Source: an uncultured Litoreibacter sp. (GTDB lineage Bacteria; Pseudomonadota; Alphaproteobacteria; Rhodobacterales; Rhodobacteraceae). Taken from it: 64,000 nucleotides of DNA. A program made the translations under genes and the position numbers. The DNA is taken from the NCBI GenBank assembly GCA_947494435.1, contig CANLUY010000001.1:186001-250000 (forward strand), given 5' to 3'. The number at the start of each line of letters is the position of its first letter. Positions within the stretch are counted from its first letter, which is position 1. The notes below the pieces were generated by a model, which was not told where the DNA came from, made no database searches, and saw only the letters and a list, made by a program, of their open reading frames with translations. Shown piece by piece: positions 40,671 to 50,641 of the stretch.

Positions 40671-40727
40671 TGTGGTTGTTATGATTGATACGTGGTGGCG
40701 TCGAAATTGGATCAAAGGAAATTTTCA

Positions 40728-41270
40728 GTGGACGATCTTGCGCGTTTGACATTGGTGATCGGCGGCGCGGCATCAGGCAAATCTGACTATGCTGAGAGTC
40801 TGGTGCTAAGCGTTGGCAAAACACCCTACTACATCGCGACGGGACAAGCTTTTGATGATGAGATGACCGCAAAGATTGCGCGCCACAGAGGCGCGCGCGC
40901 GGACGCTGGTTGGATCACAATTGAAGAACCGATCGACCTGCAGCGCGCATTTAAGCAGGTTCCGGCAGACGCTGTTATCCTTGTCGACTGTGCAACCCTG
41001 TGGTTGACGAACCTGATTATGTCGGACCGCAACGTTATGGAGGAGACCGCAGGCCTTTTGAGCTGTTTGCATGACGTGGAGCAGCCCATTGTTATTGTCA
41101 GCAACGAAACCGGTCAGGGCATTGTGCCTGAAAACAAACTGGCAAGACGCTTTCGGCAAGAACAGGGGCAACTCAATCGCAAACTTGCAGCGCAGGCTGA
41201 ACTGGTTGTGCAGGTAACAGTTGGCCTTCCAATGGTTCTGAAAGGCACCTTAGCCAGCGTGGATCAATGA
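40728..41270 (+). CDS. cobU: Adenosylcobinamide kinase / adenosylcobinamide-phosphate guanylyltransferase
   Basis: GTG at 40728 is preceded by AAAGGAA; the open frame extends to another GTG at 40692 without such a site. The 180-residue enzyme has the P-loop VIGGAASGKSDYAESLVL, the PYYIATGQAFDDEM segment, a catalytic His in ARHRGARADAGW, and VILVDCATLWLTNLIM with VIVSNETGQGIVPENKLAR. It activates adenosylcobinamide with GTP for nucleotide-loop assembly of B12. It overlaps the next gene, a histidine phosphatase. Confidence 0.95.
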   Translation: MDDLARLTLVIGGAASGKSDYAESLVLSVGKTPYYIATGQAFDDEMTAKIARHRGARADAGWITIEEPIDLQRAFKQVPADAVILVDCATLWLTNLIMSDRNVMEETAGLLSCLHDVEQPIVIVSNETGQGIVPENKLARRFRQEQGQLNRKLAAQAELVVQVTVGLPMVLKGTLASVDQ

Positions 41271-41842
41271 CGCGATGGTGGTGGGTGCGCCATGGGCCAA
41301 CACACCAAAAGACCTTCACGGGCTGGCGAGATGTTCCGGCGAACCTAACCGATGAAGCACGCATCAGCCGTTTGGCAGATTACCTGCCAAGCAACGCCTT
41401 AGTAATCTCGTCTGATCTGATCCGTGCCGTGAGTACGGCCGATGCTGTTCAAGCCGGACGCAAACGGCTTCCGCATGAACCAGCACTTCGCGAATTTAAT
41501 TTCGGTACATGGGACGGTCTACATTTCACGGAGGTTGCTGAGAGCCATCCAGACCTCTCGCGCGCGTATTGGGAGACCCCTGGTGACGTTCGCCCACCTG
41601 AAGGGGAAAGTTGGAATGACGCAGCTGGTCGCGTGCGAGCAGTCGTAGACAAACTCAATACCGAGGGCATCGAAAATATTATTGTGGTCGCACATTTCGG
41701 TGTGATCCTGACCCAAATCCAGCGCGCATCGGGCCAGACAGCGTATGAGGCGCTCGCACATACGATAGACCCTCTTTCGGTCACAGAATTGGATTTTGAT
41801 GCTGGCGTTTGGCAGATTGGAAAGATCAATCACATCCCCTGA
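41267..41842 (+). CDS. Histidine phosphatase, possible alpha-ribazole phosphatase (CobC-like)
   Basis: The 191-residue protein begins MTRWWWVRHGPTHQKTFTGW, carrying the phosphoglycerate-mutase family RHG motif, and has LREFNFGTWDGL and, near the end, IIVVAHFGVILTQI with the second His. Its ATG overlaps the cobU stop. CobC removes phosphate from alpha-ribazole phosphate in the same pathway, so that activity is the most likely one; the family as such is general. Confidence 0.82.
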   Translation: MTRWWWVRHGPTHQKTFTGWRDVPANLTDEARISRLADYLPSNALVISSDLIRAVSTADAVQAGRKRLPHEPALREFNFGTWDGLHFTEVAESHPDLSRAYWETPGDVRPPEGESWNDAAGRVRAVVDKLNTEGIENIIVVAHFGVILTQIQRASGQTAYEALAHTIDPLSVTELDFDAGVWQIGKINHIP

Positions 41843-41900
41843 TGAACACCGTCAAAATTCTGCATTTTGCGACGGCCTGCACCTATGCCTATTTTACGCT

Positions 41901-42776
41901 ATGACATATGATTTATACCTCGGTGATCGCGCCTATTCGAGTTGGTCCCTCCGCGGCTGGCTTTTGTTCGAGAAGTTTGACCTGCCTGTTAGGTCTCACT
42001 TCGTTGATTTCTCAGACCCCGCTGGTGTTGCGGCGCAAATGGCGGATGTCGCTCCTGCGCGCACAGTTCCAACTTTGCGGTTGGACGACGGCACGGTTTT
42101 GTCTGAGTCACTGGCCATTGCTGAAGAAGTCGCGTCGCGCCATCCCGATGCTGGTCTTTGGCCCTCAAATCCCAGTGCACGGGGCATTGCGCGCAATCTT
42201 ACTTCTGAAATGCATTCAGGTTTTGGGGCTTTGCGCGAAGAGTGCCCGATGAACATACGCGTTGCCTATAAGGACGTTTCGATCTCGGAAGGCGTGTCCG
42301 AAGACTTAAGAAGGCTCGAAGATATCTGGCAACGCGCACGTGTCGCCTGCAATCCAAGCGGACCATGGCTTACAGGGGATTACTCTATCGCTGATGCTTT
42401 CTATGCGCCCGTCGCTGCTCGGATAGCGGGTTATGGATTAGCCGTGAACCAAGATGCGCGAGCGTATGTTGCTGCCCATCTTGCAGACCCTGCATTTAGA
42501 AGATGGCGCGCGATGAGCTTTGCAAAAGGCGCAGAGCTTGAATGGTACAAACGTGACTATGCCCAAACGGAATGGCCGGGCCCTGCACCGATCCCGGCCA
42601 AAGCAATAGAAGACGGCTCACCCGAGAATCAGGCGTGCCCCTACTCCGGCAAAGAAGTCACGCATCTAGGCTTATTCGACGGACGGACCTTTGGGTTCTG
42701 TAATGCATTCTGCCGCGACAAGACTGTCGCGGACGCTGCGTGCTGGCCTGCCTTTATGGCGCTTTACGATTCCTAA
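41901..42776 (+). CDS. Glutathione S-transferase with a C-terminal cysteine module
   Basis: ATG at 41901 was taken, since the longer frame overlaps the phosphatase gene. Residues 1-80 form a thioredoxin-like GST domain (DRAYSSWSLRGWLLFEKFDL; then RTVPTLRLDDGTVLSESLA). A helical domain follows to about residue 235. The last 50 residues are an additional piece with ACPYSGKEV, FCNAFCRDKTVADA and a final CWPAF, which has the spacing of a small metal- or disulfide-bound finger. This tail is unusual for GSTs. Confidence 0.88.
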   Translation: MTYDLYLGDRAYSSWSLRGWLLFEKFDLPVRSHFVDFSDPAGVAAQMADVAPARTVPTLRLDDGTVLSESLAIAEEVASRHPDAGLWPSNPSARGIARNLTSEMHSGFGALREECPMNIRVAYKDVSISEGVSEDLRRLEDIWQRARVACNPSGPWLTGDYSIADAFYAPVAARIAGYGLAVNQDARAYVAAHLADPAFRRWRAMSFAKGAELEWYKRDYAQTEWPGPAPIPAKAIEDGSPENQACPYSGKEVTHLGLFDGRTFGFCNAFCRDKTVADAACWPAFMALYDS

Positions 42777-42791
42777 ACTTTCCTTCCTTAG

Positions 42792-42814
42792 CCGTTAACC
42801 AGATTAACGGTTTA
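42792..42814 (+). terminator. Hairpin after the GST gene
   Basis: CCGTTAA (42792-42798) pairs with TTAACGG (42804-42810), followed by TTTAAG. It lies between the GST stop and comM, only 15 bases before the comM start, so it may also affect comM translation. Confidence 0.5.
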
Positions 42815-42824
42815 AGGGGGCGGC

Positions 42825-44327
42825 ATGGTTGCGCGCACATACACGGTCGCGTTCGAAGGGATCGAGGCTAAAATTGTCGAAGTCCAATGTGCGGTCAGCC
42901 CGGGCTTGCCCTCCTTTTCTATCGTAGGATTGGCGGACAAAGCCGTGAGCGAGGCGCGTGATCGTGTGCGCAGCGCGCTAAATGCACTGTCGATTGCGAT
43001 GCCCTCGAAACGGATTACGATCAATTTGTCACCAGCCGACATGCCCAAAGAAGGCTCGCATTTTGACCTGCCAATTGCTCTATCGCTTTTGGCAGCGCTC
43101 GACATTTTGCCACGAGAAGATGTTCAGAACACAGTCGCTTTAGGTGAGCTGTCACTAGATGGCACGTTGATACCGGTCATCGGCACTTTGCCTGCTGCAC
43201 TTGCAGCGGCAGAAGAGGACTGCAGCCTGCTTTGTCCAGCAGCGTGTGGGCCGGAAGCGGCTTGGGTCGACGCTACGCGGGTGCTCGGCGCACCCTCACT
43301 TCACGCCTGTGTCCAACATTTTAACGGACAGTCCCCGTTACAAACCGCTGTTCCCGGCGAAGTGCAACGCGCCCCTCACGCCAAATGCCTGCGGGACGTC
43401 AAAGGACAAGAACGTGCCAAGCGCGCGTTGGAGATTGCCGCTGCCGGCCGACATCATTTGCTGCTTGTTGGAACACCTGGCTCTGGCAAATCCATGCTGG
43501 CGGCACGCCTTCCCGGTATTTTACCGCCTTTGATCCCGGAGGAAGCGCTGGAAACCTCCATGATCCATTCGCTTGCAGGACTACTGGATGAAGGCGGTAT
43601 TTCTCGCGAGCGTCCATTTCGAACGCCCCATCACACGGCTTCGATGGCCGCCATTGTCGGCGGCGGACGCGGTGCGAAACCGGGTGAAATATCACTCGCC
43701 CATAATGGGGTGCTCTTTATGGACGAATTCCCTGAATACCCCCGCGCCGTTTTAGAAACACTGCGCCAACCGATAGAAACAGGCGACGTTGTGGTTGCAC
43801 GGGCCAATGCGCATGTAAAATACCCCTGCAAGTTCATGCTCGTGGCGGCCGCAAATCCGTGTCGCTGTGGGTATATGACTGATCCCGGTCGCGCCTGCGC
43901 ACGAGCGCCAAGTTGCGGGGATGACTATATGGGGAAAATCTCCGGCCCTCTCATGGACCGCTTCGATCTCCGCATTGACGTACCACCCGTGGCATTCACG
44001 GATCTGGACCTTCCGGCCAATGGCGAAAGCTCCGATGACATATCCGCACGCGTCGCGGCGGCACGCGATATTCAAAGCGCCCGGCTTGCAGCGTTTCCAG
44101 AAATGCGCGTGAATGCGGACATTGAAGGCGAGCTATTGAAAGAGGTCGCGACCCCTGATGCAGAGGGTGCGGCGCTGCTCACCCGGGCGGCGGAGCACTA
44201 CAGCCTTTCGGCACGTAGCTACCACCGCATTCTGCGTGTGGCGCGAACGATTGCGGATTTGGCTGGCTCCGATCAAGTGCGGTCTAACCATGTGGCCGAA
44301 GCCGTGAGCTACCGGGTTGCTGCTTAA
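42825..44327 (+). CDS. comM: YifB/ComM-family Mg-chelatase-like AAA+ protein
   Basis: The 500-residue protein has an N-terminal Lon-like domain ([20 protein letters not shown], then [20 protein letters not shown]), an AAA+ module with Walker [20 protein letters not shown] near residue 218 and Walker [14 protein letters not shown], a C4-like zinc region ([13 protein letters not shown]) and a C-terminal lid. ComM is a helicase that drives branch migration during integration of transformed DNA. It converges on gshB with an overlap of four bases. Confidence 0.94.
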   Translation: MVARTYTVAFEGIEAKIVEVQCAVSPGLPSFSIVGLADKAVSEARDRVRSALNALSIAMPSKRITINLSPADMPKEGSHFDLPIALSLLAALDILPREDVQNTVALGELSLDGTLIPVIGTLPAALAAAEEDCSLLCPAACGPEAAWVDATRVLGAPSLHACVQHFNGQSPLQTAVPGEVQRAPHAKCLRDVKGQERAKRALEIAAAGRHHLLLVGTPGSGKSMLAARLPGILPPLIPEEALETSMIHSLAGLLDEGGISRERPFRTPHHTASMAAIVGGGRGAKPGEISLAHNGVLFMDEFPEYPRAVLETLRQPIETGDVVVARANAHVKYPCKFMLVAAANPCRCGYMTDPGRACARAPSCGDDYMGKISGPLMDRFDLRIDVPPVAFTDLDLPANGESSDDISARVAAARDIQSARLAAFPEMRVNADIEGELLKEVATPDAEGAALLTRAAEHYSLSARSYHRILRVARTIADLAGSDQVRSNHVAEAVSYRVAA

Positions 44328-45265
44328 CGCAGCTTAGCTTCAATCGCTTCCCAGATTTTGCCGGCGATGTTGACATCGTCAAAGCGTTCCAGCTCTTGAA
44401 TTCCCGTTGGTGAAGTGACGTTAATCTCCGTCAGCCAACCGCCAATCACGTCGATGCCGACAAACACTTGCCCGTGATCCTTTAGGTCCTGTCCAATACG
44501 TGCGCAAATCTCAAGGTCGCGCTCCGTCAGCTCCGTTTTTTCGGGACGACCACCAACATGCATGTTTGAGCGAGTTTCACCTTTTGCTGGAACCCTGTTG
44601 ATCCCGCCCACAGGCGCACCATCGACCAAAATAACGCGTTTGTCGCCTTGCGCGACATCGGGAAGAAATTTTTGCATGATCAACGGCTCTCTATTGATGC
44701 CAGTAAAAAGCTCATGCAGGGAATTCAGGTTGCGGTCCTCGGGTGTCAGGCGGAAGACACCTGCACCGCCATTGCCATAAAGCGGTTTCAAGATCACATC
44801 GCCATGGGTCTCTTTGAACGCTTTGAGCGCATTAATATCCCGTGCAATTGCAGTGGGTGGCGTCAGGTCGGGATAGTCGAGTACTTTCAACTTCTCCGGC
44901 CAGTTGCGTACCCAAGTTGGATCATTCACGACCAATGTCTTTGGATGCACACGGTCAAGCAGATGGGTCGTTGTGATATAGCCCATATCGAATGGCGGGT
45001 CTTGGCGAAGCCAGACGACATCCCAATCCACCAGGTCGATTTCCGCCTCTACGCCAAGCTTGAAGTGATTGCCCTTTTCCCGACGCACAGCCAGCGGCCA
45101 GCCTTTCGCGAGTACACGGCCCTCACGGTATGCGAGCTTGTCAGGCGTGTAGAAAAATAACTCATGTCCGCGCGCTTGCGCCTCTTCCGCGATGCGGAAG
45201 CTGCTGTCTGCATCGATATCAATTGCGTCGATCGGATCCATCTGGATGGCGACTTTGAGAGCCAT
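44324..45265 (-). CDS. gshB: Glutathione synthetase
   Basis: ATG at 45265 has AGGAG nine bases upstream; GTG 45274 is too close to that site. The 313-residue ATP-grasp enzyme has [57 protein letters not shown] and [19 protein letters not shown], the family's active-site loops. It joins glycine to gamma-glutamylcysteine. It is the last gene of the rsmI-yraN-gshB operon. Confidence 0.96.
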   Translation of the reverse strand: MALKVAIQMDPIDAIDIDADSSFRIAEEAQARGHELFFYTPDKLAYREGRVLAKGWPLAVRREKGNHFKLGVEAEIDLVDWDVVWLRQDPPFDMGYITTTHLLDRVHPKTLVVNDPTWVRNWPEKLKVLDYPDLTPPTAIARDINALKAFKETHGDVILKPLYGNGGAGVFRLTPEDRNLNSLHELFTGINREPLIMQKFLPDVAQGDKRVILVDGAPVGGINRVPAKGETRSNMHVGGRPEKTELTERDLEICARIGQDLKDHGQVFVGIDVIGGWLTEINVTSPTGIQELERFDDVNIAGKIWEAIEAKLR

Positions 45266-45360
45266 AAGTGTCACTCCTGAACTTGGTTGAACAACTACAT
45301 GCCGCGAACTGTGCGCGCTGGCAATGCGCCATCAGCGCAGAGACGTTGCGCGAAAATACG

Positions 45361-45714
45361 TCAGGCGGTGAATGCGTTTTCCAAAATCTCGATCTGCCCG
45401 GCCCCATCGACAAGAGCCACATCGAAACGCGCATTCGTGTCTTGGCCGTTCGGACAGGTTGCTAGATATTCCGATGCAGTTGCATAAATGCGTTTCATTT
45501 GACGTGGCAAAAGACGTTCTGCGGCGCAACGATGGGAACTGCTTTTTTTAACTTCTATAAAGACGATGTCGCCGTTTTTCTCTGCGACTAAATCAATCTC
45601 ACCAGACTTGGTTTTGAACCGTTGTGCGGTGATTTGAAAACCGCGCGCCATATAGGATTTCGCAACAGAAAGCTCGGCACTTTGTCCAGCATGATATCCC
45701 GTTGATCCGGTCAA
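45361..45714 (-). CDS. yraN: YraN (UPF0102) family putative endonuclease
   Basis: The 117-residue protein has the restriction-endonuclease-like motif GEIDLVAEKNGDIVFIEVKK, with Asp and the ExK pair, and the earlier GQSAELSVAKSYMARGF. No ATG precedes the conserved part, so it likely starts at TTG 45714, which overlaps the rsmI stop (TTGA), with AGGGA upstream. The exact role of YraN is not established; it travels with rsmI and gshB in many proteobacteria. Confidence 0.9.
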   Translation of the reverse strand: MTGSTGYHAGQSAELSVAKSYMARGFQITAQRFKTKSGEIDLVAEKNGDIVFIEVKKSSSHRCAAERLLPRQMKRIYATASEYLATCPNGQDTNARFDVALVDGAGQIEILENAFTA

Positions 45715-46595
45715 GCGTCATTCCCTAATTGCAGTGCCATTTGATAAATTTTCCTACGTGCCACACCCGTTTCTTGCATAACACTGGCTACCGCATCCTT
45801 AACGCTGAGGGTTTTTAGCTCAGTTTTGAGCAAGTCCTCTAGATCACTATCTGTGAAAGCGTCCCTCTCGCCCCGCGCCACCAGAACTACTATTTCACCT
45901 TTGAGTTTTCGCGTTGCGAGCATGTCCGACAAATCGCGCAGCGATCCGCTGAGCACTTCTTCAAATTTCTTGGTCAATTCGCGTGCGATAACCGCCTTCC
46001 TGTCGGCTCCAAATACAGTCGCCATGTCTTTGATGGATTTGGCTACGCGGTTCGGCGACTCGTAGAATATCAGGGTTCCCGGCACGTCGACAAAAGCGCG
46101 AAAAAAGGTCTGGCGCTGTCCTGTGGCATTTGGCGCGAAACCCGCGAAAAAAAAGCTGTCACTGGGCAGACCACTGATCGTCAAAGCCGCGATTGCCGCC
46201 GATGGCCCGGGCGCTGCTGTCACCAGATATCCCTCCTCGCGCGCAGCACGACCAAGTTGATAACCAGGATCGGCAATTAGCGGCGTTCCCGCTTCAGAGG
46301 CATAAGCCACGGATTTTCCATCCTTCAATGCACCGAGCAGCTTTGCCCTCGCGCCGTCACCACTGTGATCGTGATATGCGACCATCGGGCGACCTTCCAA
46401 AGCGATTCCATGGATGTCCATCAACCTGCGCAATGACCGTGTGTCTTCTGCCGCAAGAACATCCGCTGACGCCAAAATATCAAGCGCGCGCAACGTGATA
46501 TCCCTCGCTGTCCCGATAGGTGTCGCAATAAAATATAAACCAACGGGTAGATTTACGCGATTTGCTGCTGTCATGACGATTGCTGCGTCCTTCAC
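45711..46595 (-). CDS. rsmI: 16S rRNA 2'-O-ribose C1402 methyltransferase
   Basis: The 294-residue protein (from GTG 46595; ATG 46574 is an alternative start) has the tetrapyrrole-methylase fold: GLYFIATPIGTARDITLRAL, VLAAEDTRSLRRLMDIHG, VAYASEAGTPLIADPGYQL and TAAPGPSAAIAALTISGLP. It methylates C1402 in the decoding centre. It diverges from lppC with 91 bases between the two start codons. Confidence 0.95.
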   Translation of the reverse strand: MKDAAIVMTAANRVNLPVGLYFIATPIGTARDITLRALDILASADVLAAEDTRSLRRLMDIHGIALEGRPMVAYHDHSGDGARAKLLGALKDGKSVAYASEAGTPLIADPGYQLGRAAREEGYLVTAAPGPSAAIAALTISGLPSDSFFFAGFAPNATGQRQTFFRAFVDVPGTLIFYESPNRVAKSIKDMATVFGADRKAVIARELTKKFEEVLSGSLRDLSDMLATRKLKGEIVVLVARGERDAFTDSDLEDLLKTELKTLSVKDAVASVMQETGVARRKIYQMALQLGNDA

Positions 46596-46686
46596 ATTTA
46601 CTTGATCCCTTAGACCGCCTAGTTTGGCGCTGAATATGCTGGGCCAGCTGCATCAGGCCCAGATGGGGAGCAAGGAGATATTGCAT

Positions 46687-47859
46687 ATGTTCAACCTTTT
46701 GGGATTCGCGCGCAAGGGTGCGCGTTTGATCGCGGCTATTAGCCTGACAGGCGCAATTGCAGCCTGCGATGTTACCCTGCCGACCGTAGGCGGTGGTGGA
46801 GGGGAAACTCTTGGCGGTGAAGGAACAACAGTTGCCTTGTTGGTACCCTATGGATCTAGCACGCCCGGCGACGAAGCGCTTGCTCGCTCCCTAGAGAACG
46901 CGGCACGCCTTGCTGCGGCTGATCTTGGTGGCAACGTCAATATCAAGGTATACAGGACGGCTGGCCAAGCTGGCACAGCCGCTGCGGTTGCTGATCAAGC
47001 CATTGCGGAAGGCGCAAGTGTGATCGTGGGGCCGTTGCGCTCTGACGCGGCAAACGCTGCAGCTGTCGCAGCACGAGACGATGGCGTGAATGTTTTAGCG
47101 TTCTCCAACAACACATCTATTGCGGGCGGAAACTTGTTCGTTCTGGGCAATACATTTGACAACATTGCAAACCGGCTGGTGCGTTATGCAGGCGCGCAAG
47201 GTCGCTCGCGTGTAGTTGTCGTCTACTCCCGCACTCCAGTGGGCCAGATTGCGCGGTCTGCTGTCGTCAAAGCAACATCCGGCACCAATGTTCAAATTGT
47301 GGGCGATGGGTCTTTCGAATTCAGCGAGCAAGGGATCGCTGCGGCAGCACCAGTGATCGCACAAACAGTCAGCGCGTCGGGCGCAGATGCAATCATGCTG
47401 ACCGATGACAGCGCCGGAGCACTTCCATTGCTGGCCCAAAAACTTCCTGCAAGCGGCGTGAACCCGTCAGTCGTCAAATCGCTCGGCCTGACACGCTGGG
47501 ACGTGCCGTCGCAGACACTTGCTTTGCCGGGACTTCAGGGTGGCTGGTTTGCATTGCCAGACCCGACCTTGGCCTCGCGATTTAATGCCCGCTACCAAGG
47601 CGCATACGGCCAAGCACCACATCCACTGGCTGGTCTTGCATATGATGGTGTAGCTGCGGTTGGTGCGCTCGCCGCGAAAAATCTGAAAGCTTCCGCAGGC
47701 AATCTGACCCAAAGCTCTGGTTTTGCAGGCGTGAACGGAGTATTCCGTCTCAAAGGCGACGGCACAATCGAACGTGCTTTGGCAATCGCGCAAGTGACCA
47801 ACTCTCAGGTTCAGATCATTGACCCAGCTCCAAAATCCTTTAGCCGAGGCGGCTTCTGA
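46687..47859 (+). CDS. LppC/LpoA-like lipoprotein, penicillin-binding-protein activator
   Basis: ATG at 46687 has AAGGAG nine bases upstream. The 390-residue protein starts with a lipoprotein signal ending LTGAIAAC, where the Cys is lipid-modified, then a glycine-rich spacer (VGGGGGETLGGEG) and a periplasmic-binding-protein fold (TVALLVPYGSSTPGDEALAR; ASVIVGPLRSDAANAAAVAA). Homologues such as LpoA activate peptidoglycan synthases from the outer membrane; this one lacks the N-terminal TPR half of enterobacterial LpoA, as is usual in alphaproteobacteria. Confidence 0.88.
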   Translation: MFNLLGFARKGARLIAAISLTGAIAACDVTLPTVGGGGGETLGGEGTTVALLVPYGSSTPGDEALARSLENAARLAAADLGGNVNIKVYRTAGQAGTAAAVADQAIAEGASVIVGPLRSDAANAAAVAARDDGVNVLAFSNNTSIAGGNLFVLGNTFDNIANRLVRYAGAQGRSRVVVVYSRTPVGQIARSAVVKATSGTNVQIVGDGSFEFSEQGIAAAAPVIAQTVSASGADAIMLTDDSAGALPLLAQKLPASGVNPSVVKSLGLTRWDVPSQTLALPGLQGGWFALPDPTLASRFNARYQGAYGQAPHPLAGLAYDGVAAVGALAAKNLKASAGNLTQSSGFAGVNGVFRLKGDGTIERALAIAQVTNSQVQIIDPAPKSFSRGGF

Positions 47860-47875
47860 TCCACAGATAGACCAC

Positions 47876-50641
47876 ATGTATCTTCAGACGCCGGGTGATT
47901 TGATCTGCCCGGCGTCTGATATTTTTGACTACGCTAAGGTTTTGTCGAAGCTCGACTCTGCGGTTCGCGCAGCAAAAGACGCCAAGGCGGCACGCAGCGC
48001 GACGGTCGAGATATTGAAGATCGCGCAGGCTGATGCACGCAGCGTTTTGGCTGACGCAATCACCGCCGATCCGCTCGCGGCCTACCCTCTCACACACTCT
48101 TATACCTATCTGACCGATGGGCTGGTGCGCGCAGCACTGCATGTCGCGAGAAATCATCTCCACCCTTTGCCAAACCCAACGGAGGCGGAGCGTCTCGCCC
48201 TGCTCGCGGTTGGGGGATATGGGCGGGGTGAAATGGCGCCTTTTTCTGACGTCGACCTGCTATTTCTGACACCTTACAAGATCACGCCTTGGGCAGAGAG
48301 TGTCATTGAGACGATGCTTTACATCCTGTGGGACCTGAAGCTGAAGGTAGGGCATGCGTCGCGCACAGTGAAAGACTGTCTGCGTCTGGGCCGTGAAGAT
48401 TTCACAATTCGTACAGCACTGCTGGAGCAACGTTTTATCGACGGACATGCGCCATTAGCTGCAGAACTCGACACCCGACTTTGGAAAGATTTGTTCAAAG
48501 GCACGGAACGCGAGTTCGTGGAAGCCAAGCTTGACGAGCGCGCAGAGCGTTTGCGGCGACATGGTGGTCAACGCTATCTGGTTGAGCCTAACGTCAAAGA
48601 GGGCAAGGGCGGATTACGCGACCTTCAGTCATTGTTCTGGATCGCCAAATATACACGACGCGTCAAAACCGTCGCCGCGCTGGTTGACCAAAAAGTATTC
48701 ACCGAAGAAGAGCGTGGTGATTTTGCAGCTGCGGAGAATTTCCTTTGGGCCGTTCGATCTCATCTGCATCTGGTCGCAAATCGCGCCAATGAAATGTTGA
48801 GCTTTGACATGCAGGTCGAGGTGGCAGACCGGATGAACTACCGCGATCATGGCGGCAGACGCGCTGTAGAGCATTTCATGCAAGACTTTTTCAGGCACGC
48901 CACACGCGTCGGCGACCTGACCCGTATCATTTTGACGGACTTGGAAGCGCAACACGTCAAACAAGAACCGGCGTTCTTTACGCTGTTTCGGAATGCACGA
49001 CGCAAAAAGCTCAAAGCAGGCTATAAGCTGCGTAAAAACAGGCTCGATGTCACGGGTCCGAAAACCTTCTTGCGTGACCCGCTCAATATCCTGCGCGTGT
49101 TTGAGGAAGCATTGCGCACTGGCTACTTGCTGCACCCGAACCTAATGCGGTTGATTGATGCAAATCTTGATCTGTTGGACGAAAAAACACGCTGGAACAA
49201 AGACGCTTCACGCATCTTTCTCGACACACTGCTGAAACACGGCAACCCGGAGCGTGCACTCCGCCGCATGAATGAACTTGGTGTTTTAGGTGCATTTATC
49301 CCCGAATTCGGCAAAATCATCGCGATGATGCAGTTCAATATGTATCACAGCTACACGGTTGATGAGCACACCATTCAGACGATCTCGGTCTTGGCGCAAA
49401 TCGAACGCAAAGAGCTGATTGAAGAATTACCCGTCGCCTCATCTATTCTTGATATGGGTATCAACCGGAAAGTTCTTTATGTCGCTCTTCTGGTGCATGA
49501 TCTAGGCAAGGGGCAAAAAGAAGATCATTCAATCCTTGGCGCAAAGCTAGCTCGGACTATAGCGCCACGGCTCGGGCTTAACGCTGAAGAAAGCGAAACA
49601 GTCGAATGGCTCGTACGCTATCACCTGTTGATGTCCGATATGGCGCAAAAACGCGACATCGCCGATCCACGCACCGTCCGAGATTTCGCAAAAGCCGTGA
49701 AAACAGTGAAGCGGTTAGACCTTCTTTGCGTTCTGACCGTGTGTGATATCCGCGGCGTTGGGCCAGACACGTGGAACAATTGGAAAGCCTCGCTCATTCG
49801 CGCGCTGTATCGCCAGACAAAACGCGCGCTGGAAGACGGGATGGAAGCGCTCAACCGTCAAGAACGCGGGTCTGAGGCCAAAAAGAACTTGCGTGCCGCG
49901 CTGCCCGATTGGGATCAGAAAGCGCTGCGTAAGGAGGTTGGTCGCCATTATCCACCGTACTGGCAAGGCCTTCATGTAACGGCGCATGTCGATTTCGCAA
50001 AACTCCTGCATGATATCGACGTCGATGAAATGCGCACCGAACTGACACCCGACGAAGATCGCGACGCCACACGCATTTGCTTCGCGATGGCCGATCACCC
50101 GGGCATTTTCTCTCGCATGTGCGGCGCATTGGCATTAGTCGGTGCAAACGTCGTCGATGCCCGCACATACACAACCAAAGACGGATTTGTGACTGCGGCA
50201 TTCTGGGTACAGGATGCTGAAGAACATCCCTACGAGGCCAGCAAGTTGCCGCGGCTCAAAACAATGATTGAAAAAACCTTGCGCGGGGAAGTCCTCGCCC
50301 GCAAAGCCCTTGCCCCCCGAGACAAGGTCAAAAAGCGCGAATCTCAGTTCAAGGTCCCGACCTCCATCACGTTCGACAATGACGGCTCCGAAATTTACAC
50401 GATTATCGAGGTCGATACCCGCGACCGCGCTGGATTGCTATACGATCTGACCCGCACATTGTCTGAGGCAAACATCTATATCGCGTCGGCCGTTATCGCG
50501 ACCTACGGCGCGCAGGTCGTGGATACATTCTATGTCAAAGACATGTTTGGCCTGAAGTTCCATTCGAAAGACAAGCAAGCTGGCATCGAACGCAAATTGC
50601 GCGCCGCGATTTCGCAGGGCGTCGAAAGGGCCTCTTCATGA
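47876..50641 (+). CDS. glnD: Bifunctional PII uridylyltransferase / uridylyl-removing enzyme
   Basis: ATG at 47876 was chosen; the frame to TTG 47819 overlaps the lipoprotein gene. The 921-residue protein has a nucleotidyltransferase domain (AVGGYGRGEMAPFSDVDLL near residue 110), a helical region, an HD domain (LLVHDLGKGQKEDHSIL near residue 540) and two C-terminal ACT domains (MADHPGIFSRMCGALALVG; VDTRDRAGLLYDLTRTLSEA) for sensing glutamine. It controls PII by adding and removing UMP. It overlaps murJ by four bases. Confidence 0.97.
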   Translation: MYLQTPGDLICPASDIFDYAKVLSKLDSAVRAAKDAKAARSATVEILKIAQADARSVLADAITADPLAAYPLTHSYTYLTDGLVRAALHVARNHLHPLPNPTEAERLALLAVGGYGRGEMAPFSDVDLLFLTPYKITPWAESVIETMLYILWDLKLKVGHASRTVKDCLRLGREDFTIRTALLEQRFIDGHAPLAAELDTRLWKDLFKGTEREFVEAKLDERAERLRRHGGQRYLVEPNVKEGKGGLRDLQSLFWIAKYTRRVKTVAALVDQKVFTEEERGDFAAAENFLWAVRSHLHLVANRANEMLSFDMQVEVADRMNYRDHGGRRAVEHFMQDFFRHATRVGDLTRIILTDLEAQHVKQEPAFFTLFRNARRKKLKAGYKLRKNRLDVTGPKTFLRDPLNILRVFEEALRTGYLLHPNLMRLIDANLDLLDEKTRWNKDASRIFLDTLLKHGNPERALRRMNELGVLGAFIPEFGKIIAMMQFNMYHSYTVDEHTIQTISVLAQIERKELIEELPVASSILDMGINRKVLYVALLVHDLGKGQKEDHSILGAKLARTIAPRLGLNAEESETVEWLVRYHLLMSDMAQKRDIADPRTVRDFAKAVKTVKRLDLLCVLTVCDIRGVGPDTWNNWKASLIRALYRQTKRALEDGMEALNRQERGSEAKKNLRAALPDWDQKALRKEVGRHYPPYWQGLHVTAHVDFAKLLHDIDVDEMRTELTPDEDRDATRICFAMADHPGIFSRMCGALALVGANVVDARTYTTKDGFVTAAFWVQDAEEHPYEASKLPRLKTMIEKTLRGEVLARKALAPRDKVKKRESQFKVPTSITFDNDGSEIYTIIEVDTRDRAGLLYDLTRTLSEANIYIASAVIATYGAQVVDTFYVKDMFGLKFHSKDKQAGIERKLRAAISQGVERASS

